From assembly GCA_004835665.1 (NCBI GenBank), contig RBKR01000005.1, forward strand, positions 992,001 to 1,056,000: 64,000 bases of DNA, read 5' to 3'. The notes under the pieces are model-generated. The model was not told the DNA's origin. It made no database searches and worked only from the letters and a program-made list of their open reading frames with translations. The translations under genes and the position numbers were made by a program. Shown here one piece after another: positions 19,739-34,065 of the stretch (within the stretch, counting starts at the first letter, position 1; the number at the start of each line of letters is the position of its first letter). The DNA is from Phoma sp. XZ068. Taxonomy: Eukaryota > Ascomycota > Dothideomycetes > Pleosporales > Didymellaceae.

Positions 19739-22700
19739 TCAGTCAAACTTGAGACCACACTCCAGCAGCTTCGCCCTCACCTCAGTGTTGAACGTTGCCT
19801 TCGCTTCCTCTACCACCCTTCCAAGGGCATGTCTCCTCTTCGTTGCTCCTGGTGTATCGTCTGCTCGGCGAGGACAAACGTTATCGAAGTCGTGCAAAAT
19901 GTTCTGGAAGACAATCTCGCACTTGTCAAGCAATTGCTTTTCTACCTCTTGCAAGTGAGCCTCGATCGAGGTCTCCAGATAGTCTCTGATCTCCCTGTAC
20001 GGACCTATCTTGGGTACAAGCAAAGAAGTCCTAAAGATATGCGACCGCGCAGCATGCTTGGTCCGGTGTTGCTTAGTCGTTGATGCGTGATAGGCCAATC
20101 CGTAGATAGCTTGCATCCTCCTGACGAAGGGATTGGAGTCGCTGTTCGTCGTGACGTTGTAGACGATATGTCTACGCATCGCTGATTAGCCGTGCATTCA
20201 GAGCTGGAACTGCAATGATGTCCACTTACTGAATCTCAGACGCAACCTTCTTGCATGCTTGCTTCAGGGTGACCTCGACATCTTTCCCATACTTTTGCAT
20301 ATTCTCAAAGAACTCGCAAAACGCACTGTGCTGATTCGTATCGAGGCATGCCCTCACGTCGCTCCGCATTTGGTCAAGCATGTCTGATACATTTTGTGTC
20401 AGTTCCTCCTGCAAGTTTCTGGAGCTCTTGTCACACAAATTGTCCAGGGCTGGGCGCAGGTGTTCTTCAGCGATGTCAAGCAACTCCTGGTTCCAGTCTG
20501 CGCGTGGACACTTTGCTGTTTTCCAGGCCCCCTCGCGTCGCAAGAAGGCATGAAATCCCGCTGGATTATACTTGGACCATCTAACACAAAGCTTCTCCGC
20601 TTTTTCGAGCCATGTAGACTCGCGGAGATCAATTTGATTGAGCACCGGTTCCACCACCTGGGTTGTCCAAAAGTCACTCTTTGCCTGGCGGATTTGCTTG
20701 GGAAGGTTCTAGCCGATATTAGCATGTTTGCAAAAACTGCGTCTTATCAAAGCTCACCTCCCGGGTAGCTAAAATGATTCTGTTGAGATGCTCCCGTTTC
20801 ATCATAGGCTTGAATCCTGTGCATGAGAGTGTGATGGCATTAAGAACGCCTGGAACAACGTTCCGACAGTGGTGGACCAGTGCATCCGTTCGACCGCTTC
20901 TACTTGGTAGCGTCTGAATGAAGTATCTCAGCTGGGGAATACCGGTGAGGCGAAGTGGAAGAATCGGCGGGTCCAACAGCGAGTATGGGTGCAGGTGCTG
21001 CAAATACTGTTCGCTGCTTACGCAAAAGACTGGTAATTCGTGCGGGTCCTTCGTCTCCCTTCGGTAAAAGCTCTGGAGCTCTGTTACCACCTGGCGGTTC
21101 CGGGCTGTGACCGCAATCTGTTTCCTAAGATTATCCGCGTGTTTGAGATGCAGTTTGTACTGCGCTTCCTTGTGCCGAAGCTGTGCCGCTAATCCGTTGT
21201 CTGGACCCCTTGGGCCCTTGCATATCCTTAAGCTGGCCTGAACTTTCTGCATTTCCGTCTTAATAAGCTGAACATGTTCATCGATAGAGCTTAGCCGTCC
21301 CTGCTCGTCGAGGGTGTGTGGGATACGCGTGCCTCTTTTATTCGCAACTTTCTGTCACCACGTTAATACTGGCTCAACAAATGTGGGAAGCGATCTGAAC
21401 AGTGAAAAGTGCCGAGAAAAGAGTGTGTGTACATACATCTGACTGGGTGATCACAACAGCTACGTTGCCGTTCCTCTTCAGTCTTTGGCATATCTTGACG
21501 TTTTTCTTGAAATCTGGATCATCTCCGGCTCGAGTGTTTGTGTGGGTGACAATGATGAAGTCACATTTACGTAGATAATGTTTGGTAGCGCGGACACGGT
21601 GTGTATTAGTGTCGGTAAGCCCTAGAAATGTCAGTGTATGAACGTGATGGCGAAAAAATATGGGGTATACCAGGTAAGTCCGCGAAGATGATGTTTTTGG
21701 CGAGGATGGGGTGGGCGAAGGAAATCCTGTGTTCCAGTCAGCAATCGCGGAAACTGAGTTGTAGGTGCCCAATTACCTCGTCAACCTTACGAATGGCCAT
21801 ACGCAACACTCGAGACAGTCGTTGCCATCCAACTGGATCATAGGGTCTTCTGCAGTCTGGATGTACGGCTCCACCATCTCCGCAAGCTCACTCGCGGTAC
21901 AGGCTGACATTGGACCTTTACTGACGTGTGCATGGAGCTTGTTGTACGTTTCATGCGTCCAGTTCAAAATCATGCTAAGGGCATACGGGTCCTCTGGTGA
22001 CTCGAGTGATCCAAGAAATTCTGCCGCTGCTTCTTCATCTAAGAACTCAGTCTTGTCCTTGAAGAGCGAAAGAAGGACCTTCAAAGCTGGTGTTCCACGA
22101 TCCGCATGTTGCACTTCAATACTTTCTTCCTCGTTGACAATGCAGCTGTCATAGTACTCGTTGACCGCCCATCTCACGATCTTAATGCAGTTCTCCAGGG
22201 GAAACAGATCCACGTGGAAAGCATACTTGGTCATCTGGTCTCTTGGCGCATGAACGAGCTCCATAGGAACGAGCGTACCGGCGTCATCGTCACTCTGTGT
22301 TTTCCGTTAGTCCAAAGTTAGCACGGAGGTATGACTACTCACGGTTGGGCATAAAGTTGGCAAAGCCAAAGTCGCATTGATCATGGTGGACTTGCCGATA
22401 CCTGAGTTGCCAGAAATTGCAATCCTGAGGGGCGATGGGTAGGCTGGTGCCTCTATCGCGACCAACCTCTCGTGCATGTACAATGACTCGGAGTCTTGAA
22501 TAGGCTCATCTGCCACATATTGTGAAACTCTCTGAACAGTGTCCGAAGCTTTAGTCTCAGCTTGAGTAAATGCAGGCATGTACTGTTGTAAGGGGGGAAC
22601 GCATTCAGAGTCTGGATCATGGTGTTCTGCTTCGTCTCTGTCAAGGTCCTCCTCAGTGAACATTTGGTCGAGCTTCTCAAAGTAGCCGGCAACGTCCACC

Positions 22701-22971
22701 GGCGCGCCGCAAACTAGGCAACATTAGCTCGGCCTTGATGATAACAACACCTTGGCTGACCGTTGCGCTTTGCTCTTGCAGAGGGCCGTTGCTGCTGGGC
22801 GTACTCAAACGCCTGCGAGGCAGTGCCCTCGCTTTTAATTACTGCTGTTTGAGATTCAGTCTGCTGCAAAACCTGATCAGCTTGCGTTGCAAGCGGGGTC
22901 GTCGCGGCTTGAAGACTGTCGAATAAGAGACCAGCTCCTAACGGAGAGCCAGCATCATGCGAGATCGTCAT
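19739..22971 (-). CDS. Dynamin-like large GTPase (SLIP-GC type)
   Basis: Eight exons: 22761-22971, 22343-22713, 21777-22294, 21671-21726, 21437-21621, 20758-21351, 20230-20708 and 19739-20171. Every intron (47-85 nt) is GT-AG and the joined frame is open for 948 residues. The P-loop GNSGIGKST lies near residue 180. The G3 motif DLPG with LTDTNTHR spans exons 4 and 5, and VVITQSD is a likely G4. A long, mostly helical C-terminal part follows, as in dynamin-superfamily GTPases. The closest type I know is the SLIP-GC/NUGGC-like nuclear GTPase family, which is expanded in fungi. GTP hydrolysis is likely; the cellular role is unknown. The 56-nt exon 4 carries the DLPG motif, so an automatic gene model that misses it would lose the switch region. 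Confidence 0.8.
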
Positions 22972-23225
22972 AGTGGTATTGAGATGGCTGCGTCAGTTAG
23001 TAAGGACAGGTGTGTAGACCTTTCAAAACAGTGGTACCATACCAAGTCTGAGACGAATCTGCTCCAAAATGGCGGTGATGATTCTGGAAGGGAGGAGGGT
23101 AGTCGCACGAGATAGTTGATGGATGGGAAGGAGGTAAATATCAGGTAGCTAGCGCGTAAACGGAATTCAAGTAAGTGAGAGAAAGACGTCAACTCGGTTG
23201 CAGGCTCTCCAGCAGTTTACAACAA

Positions 23226-23957
23226 TTAAGCCTCAGCGCTGAACGGGACCTTGGGAAAACGAAGGAAGGCAACATGCGTATGTTCGGTACCGCAGCCGAG
23301 CCGTTGAATAGTCTCGATAGGAGCGTACTGGACAAGATCTTTGATGGTGTTTCGGCCTTGTTCCTCGAAACCAAGCTTTATATACAATCGTCCCGCTGGA
23401 TTGTTGCTTGCGGTGTCCAGATACACTAGTGCCTGCTGCTCATCGGCAGGGGAATACGCCCACTCGACTAGTTGACTCGCTAGACCCTTGCCACGATAGT
23501 CTGGGTGCGTCGCTAGATTCTCCAGCAGGAAATGCTTTCTCCCTTGCAAAGTTTCTTGTCTCAGCTGTCGCAAACCCATCGTAAATGCCATGATGAGATC
23601 TTTGTTGCTTGTTTCCGGCAGGTTGCGCCTATATGCTTCATCCTCGAACTCCTGTCGCTCATCACTGTCTTCTTTCGACTCCTCGGTCGCCAGAGTCGAG
23701 TCTGTGTCAACAGGTACGGTCCATTGTGCAACGGCAGCAACCTTGTCCGTCTCCAGGTGTCGAGCTACGATGAACCTCGAGCTCACCTTTTCCATCTGAT
23801 TTGCTATTTGAGGTACCATGGCCGCCGCCAGTTGAAGCGGATCAACTTGGCCAAATTGCAAACGGGTGAAGGGCGAGGCCCATGCGATTGCGAAGAGCGA
23901 GGCTATCGTCGCAACATCCGCTGGGTTCGCCTCTGAGATGTCAAATGCTGGTGACAT
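23226..23957 (-). CDS. GNAT-family N-acetyltransferase
   Basis: Intronless gene of 243 residues starting at ATG 23957. The acetyl-CoA binding motif is clear: LLENLATHPDYRGKGLASQLV near residues 150-170 contains the R-G-x-G-x-(A/S) turn. YLDTASNNPAGRLYIKLGFEE is motif B and the hydrophobic return strand. The length suits a stand-alone acetyltransferase of the type fungi carry in many copies. An acidic insert (STLATEESKEDSDERQEFED) separates the N-terminal strands from the core. The substrate, whether small molecule or protein, cannot be predicted. It lies tail-to-head with the GTPase gene, with only ~250 bp between them. Confidence 0.85.
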   Translation of the reverse strand: MSPAFDISEANPADVATIASLFAIAWASPFTRLQFGQVDPLQLAAAMVPQIANQMEKVSSRFIVARHLETDKVAAVAQWTVPVDTDSTLATEESKEDSDERQEFEDEAYRRNLPETSNKDLIMAFTMGLRQLRQETLQGRKHFLLENLATHPDYRGKGLASQLVEWAYSPADEQQALVYLDTASNNPAGRLYIKLGFEEQGRNTIKDLVQYAPIETIQRLGCGTEHTHVAFLRFPKVPFSAEA

Positions 23958-24151
23958 GGCGTTTGATCGCGCACGAGGTTGAGGATTGTAAGCAGTGATA
24001 CCGTGGTTGATATTTCAGAGTTGGTTCACGCATGAATTTAGTGGGTCACTAGCTGTTAGCGTATGTCAGCACAGCTGAGGAACGAAGGTGCTGGTAGGCT
24101 TTGAAAGCAACTATATTGCCCAACACGATGTTCATGCCCTTGTATTGTGCA

Positions 24152-24656
24152 TTAGGTATCGAACCACTCCAGCGCATCATTGCGTCCGAATATAGCCCTG
24201 TACACTCTGTCGCCGTCCTCCTTGATGACCTCTTCTGTATGTATGCTGTGCAGACTGTACTCGCGTTCGTCTGCGCTGCTGCCATCTGTGCCATCTTTGG
24301 GTGCCCCAAAAACGCGAACATGTATGTAGCCATCATCTACGACTGGGAGTCGAATCTTCCCAAACAGGTGCAAGCCGTACGCCGAAATTGCAACACGAAC
24401 AGATTCGAGGTCACGGGCGGTAAACGCGGCCAGGTTTGCGTCAGCAACGTGCTTGACGGCACGAAAGTACTCTGGCTCGTGTCCTGGAAGTGTCAGAGGG
24501 CGGTAGTGCGCGTTGAGGAGAAGACGTACTGTCATGATCACGGCGGAGTTTGATAAGTTCCTCCTTCAACGTCTCCAGAATAGACTCAAGAGCATCGACA
24601 GATGCCTGATGAGGTGCATGCGCGTCGCCGAGCTGTACCGTATCCTCGGTGGCCAT
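24152..24656 (-). CDS. Small conserved-looking protein, unknown
   Basis: Two exons, 24530-24656 and 24152-24483, with a 46-nt intron (GTACGT to TTCCAG), give 152 residues. The N-terminal third is a predicted helix (ASVDALESILETLKEELIKLRR). It is followed by a compact alpha/beta-looking part with GYIHVRVF, YSLHSIHTEEV and a C-terminal EWFDT. The middle strand weakly resembles the cystatin (Y)xHLRVF strand, but the rest does not fit, so I do not assign it. It has no signal peptide or membrane segment and is probably cytosolic. The clean splice join and charged, globular composition argue that it is real. Confidence 0.55.
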
Positions 24657-24999
24657 GGTGTCGCTGCCTAAACCTGTTGCAAAGGGAGGATTGTGCAGAT
24701 GCTCTGCTGCACGTTGATATTCGATCTTGTTTGTTTGCTTGCCTTGGGTGTCAAAAGCCTGCGCTATGTACGGCTACAACCAGCTAGGATCGTGCTATGA
24801 CGCACACTGTCCAGGGGGTGTTTCGAGTTGCAGCTCGTCTCAATCGGGGCGTGGATCAGCAGCAAACAACTGACACTGAAAAGAGCAAGATGTTGGCCCC
24901 TTAACCGGAAACTGGAGTTCGGATCGATGCGCGCTCATGTTTGTTAAGTCAGTATCGCGGAATATTTGGGCCGAGCCAGTTTCAGCGAAAGGCAAACAG

Positions 25000-25015
25000 T
25001 GACGTCAGTCACGTG
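25000..25015. promoter_or_regulatory. CRE palindrome next to CACGTG E-box
   Basis: TGACGTCA (bZIP/CREB-type site) is followed two bases later by CACGTG (bHLH site), about 300 bp upstream of the MFS start. Both are perfect palindromes; occupancy is inferred. Confidence 0.45.
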
Positions 25016-25035
25016 CTTGTCCGCTCCTCCTCGAA

Positions 25036-25059
25036 ATCGAGTCGCAGAGACGACTCGAT
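25036..25059. promoter_or_regulatory. 9-bp perfect inverted repeat, possible operator
   Basis: ATCGAGTCG and CGACTCGAT flank a 6-bp spacer, ~260 bp upstream of the MFS carrier. It could bind a dimeric regulator or be incidental. Confidence 0.35.
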
Positions 25060-25316
25060 CGTTACTTATCATTGAACAATGAGCATGAATAAACATGAAG
25101 TACAATATCATGGCTGATTTGAGGAGCACTTGGCTGATTTCGAGGTCCGATCTGTGCGCAGCGACGCTGTGTCGACGCCCTTCAACAAAAGGTTGAACAT
25201 GAAGGGCGCAGTCTAGCCAATTTCAGTCGCCTGGCCACTATGACCAAAAATCCATCTGCTCAAGTTTGTTCAACCTTCTGACAACTGACTACGCCTGCTC
25301 TGAAGGCAATATTCTC

Positions 25317-26705
25317 ATGGGTTCGGCAGCAATCCCAGCAGGACGTACCGAGTCTTCGGGCCTTCGCGGGGAGTCTCAGATTCCACTTACGACATACACA
25401 CCAGCAACTTCACGACCCATCTCCTTGAACCAGAATCCCAGTGCGGTCCCAGAAGATGCGCCTTACGCCACAACAGTGATTCCAGACGGCGGCTACGGGT
25501 GGGTCATAGTTGCAGCAGGTTTCATTACTACCTTCTGCCACAATGGCATCATCAATTGCTGGGGTGTTTTGCAAGCTGCCCTCCTCGACTCAACTTTGAA
25601 GCACGAGAAAGCTTCAACTTTGACCTTCGTGGGATCTCTTGGACTTGCCGGAGGAGCCATGTACGGCCTCCCGGTCGTGCGGTTTATGCGATGGTTTGGA
25701 GCACAGACGACTATGCTTCTTGGGGTGTTCCTCATGGGCATGAGCTTGATCGGAGCGAGCTTCTGCACTTCGAACATTGCAGGGCTCTTTGGGACTTTTG
25801 GGATTATTGGAGGTGTCGGCATGGCTATGAATTATGCCGTTTCCAACGCGCTTCCAGTACAATATTTCAGCTCACGTCTTGGACTCGCCAACGGAATCAT
25901 CAAACTGGGCGGTGGCGTTGGAGGTTGTGTCATGGCTGTTGCACTCGAGGCCATGTACCAAAGAGTTGGCATTGCATGGACTTTCCGCTTTCAAGGATTA
26001 TTGACTCTAGCTATTGGCATGCCGGCTGCTTGGATGCTCAGGGACCGTGTGCCACTCAAAACTGCACCTTTCTTCGACTCCAGCATGTTCCGTTCAATTC
26101 CTTTCGTTGCAACTTTTGTCGCCAGTGCTATCGGAGTCTTCGCTCTCTACATCCCCCCGTACTATCTCCCGCTGTTTGCACAGTCTATTGGTCTAAGCTC
26201 GGCTACCGGTGCTGGACTCGTTGCTGCCTTCAACGCCTGCAATGCCATAGGACGCTTCTTCGCTGGTCTACTCTGCGACAAGATTGGGCCCCTCAACATG
26301 TTTGTTATGGTGATGGCAGTCAACGCTGTCAGCATGCTCGCTATCTGGCCGGTCTCGAATACCCTTGCTCCCCTTGTTCTCTTCGCAACTGTGAACGGAG
26401 TCGCGAACGGCGCCTATTTCACAACACAGCCTACTGTTGTAGCTGGCATCTTCGGCCCTGGAAGGGCTACTGTCGCAATGAGCATGTCTGTGACGGGTTG
26501 GACGGCGGGGTATCTGATGGGCGCGCCGATAGCAGGTTATTTGCTTCAAGCTGCAGGTGGCAGCAAGCAAGGCGCAGGCATTGGTCAGAGTGTTGATGTT
26601 TATCGACCTGCTATATTCTATGCCGGAGGCATGGCTACACTATCTGCTGTATTTGTCATCTTAGCAAGACTGACTGTGGCGAAGAAGGTCCTGAAGCGGG
26701 TATGA
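25317..26705 (+). CDS. MFS carrier, monocarboxylate-transporter type
   Basis: Intronless, 462 residues. The first ATG in frame is 25317; the frame reaches back to 25266 only through non-ATG codons. A ~65-residue hydrophilic N-terminus precedes the MCT (SLC16-like) signature PDGGYGWVIVAAGF, which starts the first of about twelve membrane segments. Other family marks are NYAVSNALPVQYFSSRLGLANGIIKLGGG and the second-half RFFAGLLCDKIGPLNM. MCT relatives in fungi carry monocarboxylates or small metabolites, or have no known substrate. The plasma membrane is the likely site. No biosynthetic cluster adjoins it, so a self-protection or export role is not suggested by context. Confidence 0.9.
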   Translation: MGSAAIPAGRTESSGLRGESQIPLTTYTPATSRPISLNQNPSAVPEDAPYATTVIPDGGYGWVIVAAGFITTFCHNGIINCWGVLQAALLDSTLKHEKASTLTFVGSLGLAGGAMYGLPVVRFMRWFGAQTTMLLGVFLMGMSLIGASFCTSNIAGLFGTFGIIGGVGMAMNYAVSNALPVQYFSSRLGLANGIIKLGGGVGGCVMAVALEAMYQRVGIAWTFRFQGLLTLAIGMPAAWMLRDRVPLKTAPFFDSSMFRSIPFVATFVASAIGVFALYIPPYYLPLFAQSIGLSSATGAGLVAAFNACNAIGRFFAGLLCDKIGPLNMFVMVMAVNAVSMLAIWPVSNTLAPLVLFATVNGVANGAYFTTQPTVVAGIFGPGRATVAMSMSVTGWTAGYLMGAPIAGYLLQAAGGSKQGAGIGQSVDVYRPAIFYAGGMATLSAVFVILARLTVAKKVLKRV

Positions 26706-27128
26706 TCACCTTGGTGGCAGACATTGGGTAACGGGTTCCTAAATGAGCATACGTACTTCCCTACTCTGTTACAATCTTTACGCGATGAGCAGGTGTTTTA
26801 AACAAAGGACGCGGGCCGATGACCTCCTACAGTGCCCAGAGAATGTTAATGTATTCCTGTACACAATAAAGAGCACATTTCTGAATACATTTTCATTGCA
26901 TTAGCGTTCTAACACACCATGACCCAGTGGTGACCATGTACACACCCAACAACGGCCCATCCTTGCAGCATCGTGGTTTCTTTCCCGATCATGATGGAAA
27001 TATTTGCCATTGAAAGCTGAGACTGGGCACCAAAATCACCGCTAAAGACCTTGGTTGGGCAGACAGCCCCTTTTGCACCCGAAACCGGCAATACTCGCGT
27101 CATTTTTTGCTGTATTGTGAACGGCTGC
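26706..27128. other. Convergent 3' flanks
   Basis: Between the convergent MFS and RING genes. An AATAAA element near 26866 is a plausible poly(A) signal for the MFS transcript. Nothing else is supported. Confidence 0.45.
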
Positions 27129-27791
27129 TTATTCACCGCTCCGATCATCCTCATCCGCAGCCTCTCCGTCATCAACGTATTGACAGTCCACCTCAAAGCC
27201 TTGCTGCCGCAAAAGCTCACACACGAATTCATGGATAAGATCCCGAGTCCAATCGCCCATTAAATTGTCTCGGATCTCATCTGCTGTGTCTGGGTCGTTG
27301 CAAGTGACTTCGATGTACTCAGCAAAAGAGAGGCGCATCGAGCGTGTTGGGATGCGTAGAACGAGTTCCAAGTGGCGGTGGGAAAAGAGTTGTTGATTGC
27401 ACTCGGGACAGCGGTTCGATGTAGAAGACTTGAACCAGGTATCGAGGCAGTCTCGGCCAAAGATGTGATTACAATGCCGAATGCGAACGGCTGGCTCTGG
27501 AATGATGACCTCCTCGGTCGATGTCGGCGCGGTGACGCCGCATGCTGATATATCAGTCGATGATGTGCCGTCTTGAGCTGTGTCCACGCTCGCAGCAACG
27601 TAGGGTAGAGTTGTTCCTGTTAAAGACGGAGGCAGCCATTCCAGCCTGTGTTCTTGCACAGGCGCAATCGCCAATGATTCTCGACAAATAGAGCAGTCGA
27701 GCGGAGTAGTCAAGAGGATGTCGCTCACGCCACGATCGAGGAAGTCTGCTCTCGACATGTATTGTGATACTGCTCCTGTTTGAGTGTTCAT
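27129..27791 (-). CDS. RING-finger protein, putative ubiquitin ligase
   Basis: Intronless, 220 residues, ATG at 27791. The first RING cysteine pair is in LDCSICRESL (residues ~32-40). The next conserved block, RIRHCNHIFGRDCLDTWF...NRCPECNQQLF (residues ~103-137), supplies the CxH...C and final CxxC pairs. About 60 residues, rich in Ser and Thr, are inserted between the halves, longer than in a compact RING but seen in fungal RING proteins. The C-terminus is acidic (DDGEAADEDDRSGE). It probably acts as an E3 ligase with an unknown target. There is no membrane segment. Confidence 0.8.
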   Translation of the reverse strand: MNTQTGAVSQYMSRADFLDRGVSDILLTTPLDCSICRESLAIAPVQEHRLEWLPPSLTGTTLPYVAASVDTAQDGTSSTDISACGVTAPTSTEEVIIPEPAVRIRHCNHIFGRDCLDTWFKSSTSNRCPECNQQLFSHRHLELVLRIPTRSMRLSFAEYIEVTCNDPDTADEIRDNLMGDWTRDLIHEFVCELLRQQGFEVDCQYVDDGEAADEDDRSGE

Positions 27792-31159
<3,368 letters not shown>

Positions 31160-31699
31160 TGCATAGTTTGTAAATTAGAGTATGAGATGGTATTCTGAAC
31201 AAGTGGAGCTTTGATCTCTCTCCATAGCATTAGCAGAAGTGTGCCCCGGCGTTCTCACTCACAATCAATGTGATAAGATCGCGGTTTTGATCCGCTCTCG
31301 CAACTTATTCAACGTTGCCTCCCTCTGCAGACGGTTGAGTATCATTCGTATCGGCGCCGAAACAGCCTAGTCGCGCACCCCTGAGCCCAGACAGCGTGTG
31401 ATCAGCTCTAGCGTCAACCCCGCATCCGAGTAATGATGTGAGAAACACAGACTTACCCGATTGGGACAATAAAGGGAGAACCTTTATGATGGCCACCTAT
31501 CTCATGGTCATGGTCCACATGTACCGATTGGGGGAGTGATATCAGTGATAAGCGATAGGTGCCTTTATATCTTGTTCCATCGTACTGACAAGCGAAAGAG
31601 CGGCAGTGATAAAAGAGGAGCCGATTTGATACATAAGCACCTTTCGCCAGGACTTTGCAAGGACCACAAAGTAACTAAACTCATACGAATCATCGTTCC
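31160..31699. other. Intergenic with GATA motifs
   Basis: No gene. TGATAA occurs at 31271 and 31546, and CGATAG at about 31553, upstream of the permease ATG at 31700. Confidence 0.5.
31546..31558 (+). promoter_or_regulatory. Tandem GATA sites upstream of permease
   Basis: TGATAA and CGATAG, two HGATAR matches one base apart, ~145 bp before the permease start. Closely paired GATA sites are typical of AreA-controlled nitrogen permease genes; control here is inferred. Confidence 0.45.
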
Positions 31700-33543
31700 A
31701 TGATGGAATCTCCCACTGAAAAGAAGACTGGCTATGAGTCAAAGGATTTCACCGATCTTGAGCGACGTAAGTAATTATAACCCTCACCGCATTTGCTTCC
31801 GCTAACAGATGCTAAGTGCCATCGCAACATCATGGCCAGATCCAAAACGTCCATCTCGAAGGCTTAGTCCTTCAGAATGAAGAGGCACGGAACATGAGTG
31901 GTCTAGAGACAATCTCCGCAGGGTGGATCATATGCAACAGTTGGGCTGGAATTGCAGCAACCTTTGCACTTGCTATTGCGCAGGGCGGTCCTGTAACATT
32001 GATCTATGGGCCCATCATAATGTGTGTACTTGTCGGAGCTTGTGCAGTCTCGTTGGCGGAATTGGCAAGCGTGTATCCGACGGCTGGTGGGCAGTATCAC
32101 TGGGTTTCGATTCTGGCTCCTGAGAAGTGGAGTCGTGGGCTGGTGAGTTGACTAGCCTCAGTGATGAAGATGTTGTGGACGCTGACAGATAGCAGAGTTA
32201 TTGCTGCGGAGCGACGAACGTCTTCTCTTGGATCGCGATCTGCGCAGGTATTGCCATCATCGTCCCCCAGTTGTGTTTGGGCTTGGCTATATTCTGGAAT
32301 CCCGCCTATATTCCGCAGGCGTGGCATGCGTTCCTGGTGTATCAGGCCGCCAATGTCCTCATTCTCGTGTACAACATTTACTTGCTTCGAAGGACTATGT
32401 GGGTCCACGACCTTGCTTGTGAGTCTATCCTTCTTGTCCCACCATTACTACTATAGGAACGTTGCTGACCAGTCTAAAAACAGTTCTTGTGTCGATAGGC
32501 AGCTTCCTCGTAATCGTAGTAACATGCCTCGCACGCACTGCACCGAACTTCCAGTCGACAGACCTCGTCTGGACAACATTCCTTAATGAGAGCGGCTGGT
32601 CGAACGGTATTGCTTTCCTCACAGGTCTCGTTTCGCCGAACTATATGTATGCCGGGATTGATGGAGCAGTGCATCTGGCCGAGGAATGCAAAAACCCCGG
32701 AGTGGTCGTACCGCGAGCTCTGATGAGCACAGTGTCCATCGGCTTCATCACATCTTTTATCTTTGCGATAATCATGATGTACTGCACAAGCGATCTAGAG
32801 GCTGTGGTTTCGACAGCAACTGGGTAAGAACGATACCGTCAGTCTTCCAGCCCCCCCTTGCTGACAAACGCGTACAGAGTACCCGTCTTTGAGATTTGGC
32901 GTCAGGCAACTCGATCAGATGTGGCAGCCACGGTGTTCCTCGTTCTGCTACTTCTAGCAGCCGTCTTCGCACTCAACGCCACACACCAAACAGCATCCAG
33001 ATTGACCTGGTCTTTCGCACGCGACGATGCGCTATTTGGTAGCCGCTATCTTAGTAAGATCAACGAAAAACAACAAGTCCCCATAGCTGCTCTGATCTTC
33101 AACTTCGCCATCATGTTCGTCATCGGCTGCATCTACCTTGGCTCCACATCTGCTTTCAATGCCTTCATTGGTACAGGCTTGATCCTGCAACATGTTACAT
33201 ACGCATTTCCGGCCGTGCTGTTGATTATGCGGAAGCGCTCTACGAAATGGCTACCAGACTCACGCTCCTTTCGACTGCCATCAGTTGTGGGATGGGCAGC
33301 GAACATGACGACCGTGGCATTCGCAATTCTAGTCCTCGTTTTTTACGACTTCCCAACAGCACTGCCAGTGACAGGAACAAGCATGAGTAAGTCTCATTTA
33401 TATGAGCTTCTATAAGGTTACTAACTTTTCCAGATTATGCGTCGGCGGTCATTGGCGTCATGGCGGTATTCACAGTTGCAAATTGGTTCGGACATGCTCG
33501 TAAACATTTTCACGGGCCTCGCTTGCAGGTACTCATGTTGTAA
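31700..33543 (+). CDS. APC-family amino acid/amine permease
   Basis: Six exons: 31700-31766, 31817-32142, 32196-32418, 32484-32823, 32878-33386 and 33434-33543. All introns are GT-AG and the joined frame is open for 524 residues. About twelve membrane segments are visible. APC hallmarks include GLETISAGWIICNSWAG near the start, YPTAGGQYHWVSILAP, the segment NYMYAGIDGAVHLAEEC and ATHQTASRLTWSFARDDALFGS. This is the fungal GABA/choline-permease branch (Uga4/Hnm1-like, AA_permease_2). The substrate is probably a small amine or amino acid, matching the adjacent amine oxidase. The frame requires the AAG acceptor at 31816 rather than the nearer CAG. Plasma membrane location is likely. Confidence 0.88.
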
Positions 33544-34065
33544 AGTGGAGTTACACAGCGATACTATCTAGGTACCTAGGTACTAATTAGTAGAAAGTCT
33601 GTAATAAAGTAGTACAAATAGATATCGATAAGAAGAATCCAAGGTATCAGCACCGTCACCGGTGCTTACTATCGACGATGTCAAGCGTTCCTCTGAGTTG
33701 CGCGCATCTGGGAATGCGATTGACGTTTCCGTGTACGTGCCAGGCGAGTTGCTAGCTTGCGAGGGAACTAAGGGCAACACCAAATCGCTTGCCGAATTCG
33801 GGCCGATAGCAAAGCCGGCCAGCCATGAAACTCCTCAACCGCAACCTCAAAGTTACAATACAACCCTAAAGGAAACGACTTGTACTCATGGGGCACAACA
33901 CATATGTAACGAACGGCTGAATCAGTTGAATCGATCTGCGAGCACCTTGTCGCCGTCATTAGCTTTGTTCGAGGCCCGTATTGCGTTCGACATTTCGTCC
34001 GTGGACGCAGATTTTCAACGATTTATTCTGCTTGTCCTTACAACATTATCATTATTGGAACTGAT
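33544..34065. other. Intergenic, promoter of the Zn2Cys6 regulator
   Basis: A 140-codon plus-strand frame (33662-34084) overlaps the regulator start and has no recognisable motif. I see only spacer and promoter. Confidence 0.4.

Larger units (their letters stand above)
24657..25316. other. Divergent promoter region with CRE, E-box and inverted repeat
   Basis: Lies between the small minus-strand gene and the MFS carrier. It contains TGACGTCA at 25000-25007, CACGTG at 25010-25015 and a perfect 9-bp inverted repeat at 25036-25059. No additional gene is seen. Confidence 0.55.

Noticed and set aside
24152..24483. Cystatin-type protease inhibitor
   Set aside because: Only one strand motif resembles cystatins; the rest of the fold signature is missing.
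25499..26596. 365-codon frame inside the MFS gene
   Set aside because: Frame-shifted shadow of the transporter; Cys/Arg/His-rich nonsense composition.
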